From Brachypterus glaber (Eukaryota; Arthropoda; Insecta; Coleoptera; Kateretidae): DNA of 64,000 nucleotides. The notes beneath the pieces were generated by a model, which saw only the letters and a list, made by a program, of their open reading frames with translations, was not told the DNA's origin and searched no databases. The stretch spans positions 17,687,589-17,751,588 of the forward strand of contig OY294048.1 in assembly GCA_958510825.1 (NCBI GenBank). The letters run 5' to 3'. Position numbers and translations under genes: made by a program. Below, piece by piece: positions 36,101 through 48,100 of this stretch; the first letter of the stretch is position 1; every line of letters begins with the position of its first letter.

Positions 36101-39100
36101 TGTTTATATTTAAATTTAAACTAAAAAATAAGAGTACACGCAGAGAAATGATTACTAAAAACAAGTAGGTAATATTTAAATCAAGTAATTCAAAAGTTTG
36201 TATATCTGGAGGATATTATCCGCAAGCATGTTAGGTACTTAAATTAAATGTTTTTCTGAACTGAAGTAAACACTTGGATCACGGAAAAATGCTTTGTTTA
36301 AATAATAAAATTTCTTATATTTAGCTTTAAAGAAACTAAATAAAAGATGACAAGTATTTAAAATAATAATTGAACTGACAACAATTTGTTGTATTTTTTA
36401 AAATATTAGGTTTATGTCAGGTATTTTAATAAACCTAGACCTATAGGGGAAAGTATTATCTTGTTGGCAGCAGTTTTCTTCTTAGTGGAACTTGCAGAGA
36501 TATGTTTAAACCTATTTTTCTCGAAAACTATTGACCTTTGATCAAAGGGTCCAATATGTTTTTTACGTAAAATTAATCAATAAATAATCATTTTTTATCG
36601 AAATTGTAAAATTCTTAAACATAAATTTTGTTGGAGAAATATATTACAGAAACACTTTAGAACGCACGCCTCTGACATACACACAATTGTATTTTTGGGT
36701 AAGTAGGGGAATAAATAACTTATATTACCACTATTAACCGTACTTAATTTTAATGTGATAAGTCAAAGCACTTTCTTGTAATTACACAAAATCAATTTTC
36801 GTAATTTCAACTTTTTTTATAATATCAAAAAATTTGAGGGTGATGGAGACAAACGGCCTTCGGATTTGGATTCAGCGACCCAAAATTAGTATAAACCTAT
36901 TTCTGGAATCTCAGTTAGAGAAATCTTCAGATTTGTAGACCAGTGTAATTTATTTTAGAAAATATTTTCTCTGTGTGTAGAAGAATTTGATCTAGAATGT
37001 TCTTAAGGAAGGGTCAAAATTTGAATTATGAGCCTTTAAAACTTTAAAAACTTACTCTGTATGCTGTGTGGACCACTGCCTATCATCCTGAATATGAATG
37101 GTGCTTCTTGATGGCCTATATTAAAAATTATTTTATTATGCACCTAGGTCTTTGAGACTGATTTTTTTTGCTGGTGGAAATTTAAATTGTCCGATTCGGA
37201 TGGGATATATTACCAACTATAAAAAAGGCCCTTGAAATTTCTTAAAACGATTTTACGATTTAAAAATTCATAGTGTTTTGAGCATGTGACAGACATAGCA
37301 TTATTATTGTAAATCTTATCGAAATAAACCATTATTATTTTTACTATTATTGTGGGTAAGAAAAAAAAATAATGGCTGCCATCAGTAGGGTTGCCAACCG
37401 TCCTTTGTTTCAACGGACAGTCCTTTCTTTCTACTTCTGTCCCTTGTCTTTTAAAAAACCCTTAAAAGATGCTAAATGTCCTTTAAATTTAGAATTGATC
37501 TTAAAAAATGTGAGACATTTATTTATAATAATATATTTTAGGTCTATGTGTCGCAATTGTTTTTAAAGATCAAGTGTAAAAAATACACTTAATAATTTTA
37601 ATAAAGCTTTTAGGTTTTAATTTGAAACAAATTTTTGAGTTATGTACGCATAACTGTGCCTTAATGCTTAAGCAAAGATAGACGTGGTAGGGAGTTGGTA
37701 CGACGCGGCGCTCTGCCCACCTGTGTCGGGCACATCGCCATCAGTCTCGTATACAAAGCTGTGGAAAGAGTCTGTTATTTTTTTGCCTTTTTTACGATAT
37801 TCTGCAATAGAGGGACTTCAGCAAAAAAAGCGTTTTTGTTTTTTTTTTATTTTTTAGAGGCATATGTCCTTTATTTTAATGATTCAGAGTTGGCAACCCT
37901 AGCCATCAGAGCCAAACCAAAAATTTGTATGCGCCGAAAGCCTATGCTCTACCTCTTCTGCTGAATAATTGAGTATTTCGCAGTAAATTAAACTCACAAT
38001 GAAAAAACTAAATAGTTGCCCAACAAATAAACTTTACAACTATTAATTTTAAGATATATTCAGAAAATTAGTTAAAACATACCTACAGAAATCTGGTTAG
38101 TATATTCAAAACTGGTTGTAAAAACCATTTATCCAGCTGTTTATTTATATTTTTATTGTTTAATATTTTTCTGTTGATATAGTTGGTAAATCCCTAAATA
38201 TGATTGATACAACAAGAAATCTGGTCCTAAAAACCCTAAAATCACGCAAATATCGATAAAATTCGTATAAAACCAGCCCGAGTGTTTATAATTTTATAAA
38301 ATTTAAAAACCTTGATATATAGGGTCACTTCATCTATACTTGGTCCGTTTTTGCTCTGGTTTTCGTTTTTTTCTTCCTTTCGGGCAGCGCCACACAACAA
38401 ATGAAAATCGAAAATTTCCCCTCTTTTCCCCTTAAGCTTAGGGATACGAGATTTGGAATTTCATTTTATAAGGTTCCGGTGCCGGAGCTTAAAAAAATAT
38501 ATGTAGAAGCCTTCATTAACTCAAGACGGCAACACTATTACATTGATTTGACAATGTAAATTTTTTGATTTAGGCAGGTGTCAGTAGAATAGAATTTTAT
38601 AAATATTGTTTTATAAGTAAGATTTAAAACCCTAATTCCCATTAAAAATCTAAAAAATATACTTATCTATTAAATAAAATACTAAGGTAAGAAAATTATG
38701 TATTATCTTAGCAATAATATAAGAGGATTTAAAAGCATTTTTTGAACTGAAGTATAGTCACTCCATATAGCACCAGCTCACCTCACCTCACAAACGAGCA
38801 ACTATTGACTTTCCTCAATTGACCTTCCAAAAAGTCCAAACGAAAATTTAACTTTCTTTATTTTGTTTCTATTTCCTAAAGTAAAATATTTTTGTAAACA
38901 TAATATATATTATATAAGAATATTTTAAAACCCTGTGATATGGAGAATTGTGGCCGACTATACAGTAAGGATGCTCTTTTTGCGGAATTATCATAAATTA
39001 TTAAATTTAATTCTACTTGCCTTAAATTAAGCTAGGGAGCAGAAATAATACTTTGTTCAATTTCTATAAAAGAAGGAAACCTATCGGTTAAGGGGAGAAT

Positions 39101-42100
39101 AGGGACTACTTTAAGAATTGTTGTACAAAAAATTTATCTGTGCCTTAAGACAGTGGTTTGGAAGTCGCTATAAGCCGGTGGTCCATAGAAGGTAGTATGC
39201 ACAATGGGCATTTGGTCTGGGTGCAAGTGATATTATCAGGCATTACTGTGCACAGTACCACTTGGGGTATTATCCCCCTTCAATGCAACTTTGCCAACTC
39301 TTAAAATTAAAATTTAATGTAGTAATATTATGTAATAAGTATGCTTAATTACATAAAATTATAGTTTATTTTTATAATAATAATTTATATTCAATAACTG
39401 AGAATTACAAAATAATTTTAGTCCTGAGTAGCGTAAGATTGGAACATGTGGCTAGAATTACTAATAATTTTCTTAAATTTCAAAAAAAATATAATTAATT
39501 TAAAACTATAAAAAGTATTCATATTATTTGTTCAGTCCTTATTTTTCTTTTAAATTGGGATCTATTTCATGCGATTCGTCATTAAATGTTGGTCACCTCC
39601 TGAGTGAAAATAATCGCCCTTGTACTATAGTATATATAGTATATTAGGAATTGTCTTTTCGAAATGTTAATTAAATTAACCTTTTAATTCTTGTTTTAAC
39701 CCAATATAGTATTTATGTGCAAAAATATATGTGTAGAATACTAAAAATATGAAAGCTCTTCTCCCATTCATGGCATGTTTCTCTAAAATTAAAATAAGTC
39801 GTTTATTGCAGTATAAAAATGATCAATTATTATTAAAAATGTACCTTTTCACAATATTATATTATTCCATGAGTGCAGTTTATTTTCAGGCTTTGTAGAA
39901 TAATTTTAATTAAATATTGAATGTTGGGATCCTATTTAGTACATTAATGTATTTTATAACTTTTTACACCAAAATATACTTTACATTTGTATTACGTTAA
40001 GAAATTAAACATTTTTTAAAGTAATTTAAAATTTGATAGATGTCCAAAATTACAAAATTTAAATGTCAGAAATTATTTCTGGGGCTGCCAAAGCAAGACA
40101 TAGCGCGTTTCTTTTTGACAAAATTGCGGTACTTTAGCCAAAAAAAAAATCCACGTATCGTACCCCTAAGCTTAAGGGTAAAGGAGGGGAAGTGCGATGC
40201 TCTTTTATTGTGTGGCGCTACCCGGAAGGAGAAAAGTCCAAAAACCGAAAACTAACGAAAGAGAACGAAAGAACAAAGTAAGACTAAGATGAAGTGACTC
40301 TATTGATATCTGGGTATATTTTTTCTTTTTGAGTATCAAAATAAGCCTGCAAAATCTTAGCCTGATCAAAAGTTTCTAACCCGCGCCAACAAGGCCCCGA
40401 AATTACCCCTAAATTCCGAAAAAGTGCATTTTCTATTACTGTACTACTGACGAATTATAAATATTAAATAAAAAAAATTTAATGTCACTTTTTTTTTCTA
40501 TATAAACCGAGGGGCTGAGCGCGAGGAAATCTTTTGTACAAGCTAAAGAAACTCAGGAGGAAATCTGGAGGAACTCTGAAGAACTCTGGAGGAACTCCGA
40601 GGAACTCCGGAGGAACTCCGAAGGAACTCCGAAGGAACTCAGAGGAACTCCGAGGAACTCTTTGCAAAAAGGAACTAAGCTTTTTTTTCTGAAGGTAATT
40701 TTGGGGCGCCAAATTTTGTTCTTTCTGAAGGGCGCCAAGTTTGGTAGAAACCGGCAGTGACAAAGTTTCTCGAAGGGAATTTCGGGGCGCCAATTTTTGT
40801 TTCGAAGGGGCGCCAAGTTTGGTTGGTAGTAAACGTCAGGGACAAAGCTTTTTTTTCTTGAAGGTAAATTTGAGGTGCCATTTTTTATTTGAAGGGGCGC
40901 CAAGTCTTCTGGTAGTAACCGTCAGGGTTTTTTCATGAAGAAGGTATTTTTTGGGCGCCAACTTCATTTTTTTTAGGGGCGCCAAGCTTTGGTTGAAACT
41001 GTCAGGGAAAAAGCTTTTTTTCATGAAGGTATTTTTTTGGGCGCCAATTTCTTTTTATTTATTTGTAGGGGCTACAAGTTTGGTTGAAACCGTCAGGGAC
41101 AAAGCTTTTTTTTGAGGGTGCCTTATTGGCAGTAGTGCTTGCATAGCGCGGTAATTTCTACGGAATATTTGCCAAAAATTACCCCTTCCAGAGAGGAACT
41201 CTTAAGGAACATAGGAGGAACTCCCAAGAAACTCTGAAGGAACTCTGAGGAACTCCAAATGAACTCTGAGGAACTCTTTGCAAAAAGGAACTCTTTTGTA
41301 CAAATTTCAGACGCGGTCAGCCCCTCGATATAAACCCGTTTTAGTTATTTTAAAATATTACGTTAATCTACGCAACGAGTTTGGGATCTAAGCGCCAACA
41401 TTTTAACAAAAATCTCATCAAAATATTTATTTATTTTTTTCGAGTAGCGTAGGACTGATTTTATACGAATTTTATCAATATTTGCATGATTTTAGGGTTT
41501 TTAGGGAACTAAAAGTATCACTTAGGGTTTTCTATATAAGTTTTTACTCTAAGGGCGTTCTAAACACGACAAATAGAAAATATTAAGTAAATAAAAAATA
41601 TTTTGGACCACCCTAACATTACACTAGTTGCATAATTCAGCCTTATGGTGATTTTAACACGGTACTAGAACTTAAAATGAAAATTGTAAATTTTTGCCGA
41701 ATTTCATACTATATAAAAGTCCAAACCAAACCAATAAAGTTATGACAGGAAAATTTTATTCAAAGATTTTATAAATTAATTTACTTTGCAATTTCTGAGG
41801 TGTTTCTAAATTGATAAGCTTAAAAACTCTAAGAAAAAAATCGCCTGCGGTGCACAACTAAACGTCAACATTGTGATCACATCGAAAAATTTTATCAAAA
41901 ACTTTTATAAATTAATTTACTTTTCAAATTAAAACTATTTTTTATGAACTTCACTTATTTTTTACTGATTAAAAAAGAATCAAAAAGTTAATACTGCCAC
42001 ACAAAAAATTTTATACCCAGGGGGCCAGGGTTTGTAGAAAATATAACATAACTTCTTCGTAACATTTTGTTTCCCACCAATCAGCGAACGTTAAATTATC

Positions 42101-45100
42101 CATCTCTTTCAAGCCATTTAATTTTGTATAGCTATCTTACGCAATGCTGCCAGGCTTAGCTTTGTTTATATTTAGTTAACAATTAAACGATCTAAACACA
42201 CACACAAGTAATATAAAAAAAGGCACAATAATTAAAAACAAAAACCAAAGAAAATATATAAAAACGTAAAGAACTGTAAACAAACAATATATAGCGCATG
42301 CATCTGACAACAATGCACCGACATTCGCATACGTCATCGAAAGTCCCGACCAATCCTCACTTCTCCTCCCGTATCACCTGCACGAGTATGCCACCCTCTC
42401 TGTTATATTTTCTACGAACCATGACATGGCGCAAACCAGTTGCTTTTCATCCGTGCAACGAGTAATATGTACTTTCGGCAGGAATTAGTAATACGTTATA
42501 AGCGTTTAATCTTCTAGCATCAAGTCTTTTAGTATTAGTTATTTATTTATTTGCTATCTTAGATATACCCCAGAATCGATTTTATATATTTTATAGTGAT
42601 TGTATGGAAGATGTACAGTAAAATGACGAACATGTGATTATATTGGAGTAAGAAGGGAATTTTATGTTTTTTAATCATTTATAATGCTGATAAATTTTGA
42701 TTTGGAAGCAACTAACACGTGAAGAAGTTTTTATACGTACAAAATTTTTTATATACTAGCGCATGCGCAAATATAATTACAAATTAGAAAAAACTGCCTT
42801 GGCAACAGCTAACACAACCAACAGTAAGCACGAAAAGGAAAGTAGGAAAAGAAAAAGAAAAGGTCTTACAGAAGACTGGAAATTTTATATAATTAAAACA
42901 GTAGTGGGCATGGTAAAAAGTCAGACAAGAACCACTCTTGGTGAATTGAGTAACTAAGAGGGATCTGGCTAATTATCTCACTGAGAAAAGGCCAAAATAA
43001 AGGAAGAAGAAGAAGACATGGCGCAAAATTTTTTTGCACACGAGAAGCCAATTTTTAGTTACGTCACTGTGTAAGCTCCAAGTTACCTTTGTGAAATCGA
43101 TGTTAATGCATCTTCATTACTATCTCTATACAATTCGACTAATTTGATGACAACCGGAGCGAGAAGAATGAACAATAGAATCAAGAAAAAGCAGGAGAGC
43201 GAGATTCCATTCTGAAACATAGAAAAAGCTTTTCAGTCCTCTAGAAGAAAATAATTTAAAATTTAAAATCTGGTCGAATTATACTTAAATCACAACGTTC
43301 TTTTAAAAATCAAATTACAATATATAATAATACCATAGCATTTTGCATTTTGATATATATGCGGTCCAAAGGTGACCCTTCCTCTTAACTCTTGAACGAG
43401 TTGAAATATTGACTTTAAATCTAAAACACTTACATTTATAAATTTTTATTTATATTAACTAAAATTAGTTTAAAAGTATTATTTTACGTTTTTTCAACCT
43501 GAAATAATTTATTTTTAAATAATTGTTTGATTTTTTTGATGAAATTTTGACGAAAACCCCATTTTAATTTAAAAAAAATAAAAAATATATTGTCAAATAA
43601 AAAATTTTATAAGCTTTAAACGATATATCACACGACCCCCATCTCCATTAAAAAACTTCCACCCATGCCCCCTGCCCATATTGTAAGAGCTAAAAAATGT
43701 CAAATATATGCAAAAAGATAGTTGTCCTATTTATAAATTCCAAATTTTAAGTTCATATCTCAACTCGTTCAAAAGTTAAGAGGGAGGGTAAGTTTTTGAC
43801 CGCACGGTACAGTGCGTGTCTAAAGTCGGCCCTCTTTAACTTTTAAAGATATCATCTTGAAATTGGAACATGCAAATAACATAACCCTAATAATTTTGTG
43901 GTGCATATTTGATATGTTTAGGGGGAAGGGAGGGCATTTCTTTTAATTGAAATAGGATTTGTGTGATACATGATTTTAAAGCCTAATTAATTCTCTTTTT
44001 GACCAAATATTTTTTATTTTTTAAACATTTTTTCTGGACGTGTCAAATTTTTATTTTTTTGTTAATTTTACGATTTTCTTAGATTTTTTTTTTAATTTTC
44101 ATTTATATCATTTAAAATTAGTTTAAAAGTATACTTTGCATTCTTGTATCATAAAATTAATCATTAAACAAGAATTGATGGATTTGTTTTAAGAAATTTT
44201 GACGAAAATTCCCATTTTTAATACTTTTTAACCCCCCTCAATAAAATATTTTCAATGTTTGTTGCAGTTTTTAACCAATTGTTTTTCGCTTGTGCACTGA
44301 AGGTTGGATCACCCTGTACATAATATTCCGCAAACAGACTGTTTGCAATTTTAACTGTAAAAGACCGTTGAGAGATATTTAAATCTACTAATCTTACTTG
44401 GGAATTGGTTTTTACTGTGTAAGTTTAACCAAAGGCGTACCGAAGGTACATATTTGGGTCTACCAAAATCTCCCAATTATAATTATTTACTTATTTTATT
44501 CAGTTATATAGTAGTACAGATTCATGAAGAGCCCCAATAAATAAGCTTTAGCCTTATAAAAAATGAAGGATTAAAAAAAAGTTTATTATCTCTCCAGATT
44601 TGGAAAAAACCCTCAACTTGAAAATTCTAACTTAGACTTCTCAACTTAGTTGGTAGCCTAATTGTAGAATACCAACATAGTTGGGAAGTCTAACTTCAAA
44701 TTTAATGTCCAACTTGGAAATACCAACTACAACAATATTGTCGTTGGTATTTCCAACTTGAAAATTCTAACTTAGATTTCCCAACTTAGCTGTAAGGGAA
44801 CGTTCAAGTATTACGTAACGCAAAGGGTACCAAAATTCATACACTTCATACCTTGGTTTTTGCGTTAGAGATTTGATATTTTGGCTACCCCCTAACACAC
44901 CCCCTATTAGCGGGGCAGTAGCCAAAATATGAATCTCTATAATCTATAATAACGCAAGAACCGAGGTATGAAGTGTATGAATTTTGGTACAATTTGCGTT
45001 ACGTAATACTTGAGCGTTCCCTAATCTGATTTCAGAATAACAACATAGTTTATATACAACATTTTATTTACAACGACATAACAAAATAGACAACAGATTC

Positions 45101-48100
45101 CCAACTTTTAAAATTTAACCCAGATTACCCAACTTTTTAAGAGAATATGAGGGGCTCATCTACCCCGTCCCCTTTGGTATGCCCCTGAGTTTATAAATTA
45201 CCGTTGGGTCCACAATTAGCTTGCAAATAAAAAACCTGCTTGCGTGGAAAATTTCCCAAAGCGAGCGACATTTTCCTATTTCTTTGGTTAATTTTCCATT
45301 AACATGACTATACAATTCTTCCAGGTATTTTTCAATTCGAATCACGAATTCCCGGCTTGTCTGCAATTAAAATATATAGATTAATCCAGAGTAGTCATTA
45401 ACTTTTTAGCTAACTACTTAACTACTGTTTAAAAAAGTGTTAAGGGGCTATTCAACAGTTATGCAGTTATTGGAGTGACATGTCACCGCAATTTAAAAAA
45501 ATTTTGACCCCCGCGGGGCCCGTGTCATCATTGACTTTGATATTTGCGCCCCGAAAAAAAAAAATAGTCACTGATAAATAAATTCCCCACTAAAATAAAA
45601 ATTTTATTAGACATTTTTTAACAGTAATTCTGGTTTAACTAAAAACTGAAGTCACTTCTTACTTGATACCCCTTTCCCCCTGTGCCACTTGTGACTGACT
45701 CTTCCCCCATAGAAGGGTAATTCCATGTAACTAGCATAAAAAATGACACTTTCTTTTAAATATTTTATTAAATCATTTTTTCACAAACAGCCTTTAAAAA
45801 AATAAATAAAAAAACAATCTTTAATAATAATATAATAAAATATCTAAAAGAAAGTGTCAGTTTTTCTGCGGCTGTAACGACAGTTACCATGGAATTACCC
45901 AGAGCAAAGACATAATTAAACCAAATATCTAAAATTTTATCTCGCCAAAAGTTTAATTTATTGTGTTTAAAATATAAATAAATAAATAATTTGTTTCACC
46001 ATCAATGATACATAAATTACGTATGGTAAGTCAATTAAAAAAGAAAAAAATTACATATATAACAAATTATTATGAATGTGGGGGAACCGCTCATTATTTT
46101 TTGACCAAATTATGACCAAAATTATCACAAAAAATAAAAAATTAAAAAAAAACATTAAAACACGTCAAGTCATATTTAATTAATTTATGTCATTGTTCGT
46201 TGATATTTTTAACGCTGTTTTAAAGTAAATAATTAAAAAAAAAACAACGAAAAAAAAAAACAAATACTAGTTTTAAACAAAAAAATCATTGATTGTGTAA
46301 AAAACTTTATTAATGAAATATAATTTCATAGAGTTTTTAAACAATTTATAGTTTGCTATGTTTCTTATATTAGTTCGATTGGCAGTTTATTGTAAAAGGT
46401 TATTTAACCCGGCGCGTGTGTGGTGAAAAGTTATAACATAATATGTCATGGGTGGTTTTAACCCCACCACATACTCGCCGGGTTAAAAAAATTTGCAGGG
46501 CAAGTTTTTATGTTTGAGAAGGTTATGTCCTTGTCTTGTACTGTGATACTGTACGTCTGAATTAAGTAACAATTTCGAATCAATTGTAGCTATATGCATG
46601 TTTAAAATACAATAAATTCAACTTTTGGAGGGATAGCCTTTTTTCTAATAAATTAAACCTTTGGTTTATTTAAATCAACTCCAATATGAGTAAGGATCAA
46701 GAATTTCTTAAATGACATAATTGTTGGGCAGCCCCCAGTTACGACTGCAGTAAAATTACATTGAAATTTACAAAATAGGGATACAAACAAAAGAATATTT
46801 TCCCCTATACTATAGAAAAAAAGCTTTTTTTCAGTTTATAAATATTCACCTGGAGGTGAACCGTGTACTATTACTGATTGATTTTAAATCCGTATTTTTT
46901 TATAGGGCCACACTGCATTGAAAACTTGATAAAATGCTTTAAAATATCGGTACCTCAGTTCTAAACAGATATATCTCAAAACTAGGTTAATACAGTTATG
47001 CATCAAGTCACCGGAGCGGGCTCAAATGTTAGAAAGTAAGGATTGGGTATCCGCTTGCTAAATGATTCAGTTTCTAGATAAAAAGGTTAAGAAACGAGGT
47101 ACAGATATGTACTATTTTATTTTACCTTTTCAGCAATCTGCCAGCCTTGATTATCCAGAAAAAACTGAATCGTCTTCATGTGCGACAACGACTGGTTGAC
47201 TTGCTTATTTAACGGCAAGAGTAAAACCTCTAATGCCGTTATTTTAAACAGAATTCTATTCCGAATATCCAGCATATATTGCATCTCCTTCTGGACGACT
47301 TTTCTCGCCATAAAACCGAGATTGTCGAATTTTCTCGTGCTGATAGGGTCACTTAATTGTCTAGCCACGCTACTTAACTGGTCAGCGAACGAGCCGAGGT
47401 CTCGCTTCATGATTGGCTCCGATAATTGTGATCTGTACAACGTTAAATTCACGTTGCTTATCGATGAAAGAACCTGTTAAGGCTTAAAGTTTTTACACAG
47501 AAAGTTTAAGTAATTAATCTAACAATTTTTAAAAGTGAGACAGCTTTAAGATTTAAAGTAATATGTATATTACTAGTGTTATAACACTAGTTTATATGGA
47601 TATATTTTTTTTAATTTTATTACGTACTTTCTTTTGCTAATAGGGTCTAGCCACCCTGGTTAAATAGTCAGTGAACAAGCCGAGGTCTCGCTTTAGGATT
47701 GGCTGCGATAATTGTGATCTGTATAACGTTAAATTCACGTTGCTTATGGATGAAAGAAGCTGTTAAGGTTTAAAGTTTTTACACGGAAAGTTTAAGTAAT
47801 TGATTTAACAATTTCTAAAAGTGAAACAGCTTAAAATTAGCAGCTTTAAATTAACAACGCTAGTTATAGGGAATTTTATTTTTCTAATTTTATTACGTAT
47901 TTTCTTTTGTTGAAAGGGTCACTTAATTGTCTAGCCACAATAAATGATTGTTTATAACGCTAAAGTTGTATAAAATGGAATTTAATAATTACTTTGGACA
48001 GGCAGACAGATAGACATACCGACTCTGTCGGCGACAGATGCGAAGAATTGTGAAAAAGTAGGACTATTTAAGTAAAAAAAATAAATGTTAAGTCGACCTC

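Larger units (their letters stand above)
38215..41520. repeat. Outer inverted repeat enclosing two elements
   Basis: About 70 bases at 38215-38285 (CCTAAAATCACGCAAATATC, then GATAAAATTCGTATAAAA) are inverted at about 41455-41520 (TTTTATACGAATTTTATC, GATTTTAGGG). The elements at 38320-40302 and 40501-41335 lie between them, so both inserted inside one older foldback. Confidence 0.6.

Noticed and set aside
40485..41024. Several overlapping open frames on the minus strand with repeated WRP or GAPK motifs
   Set aside because: They translate the 85-base minisatellite in different frames; the periodicity is of DNA origin.
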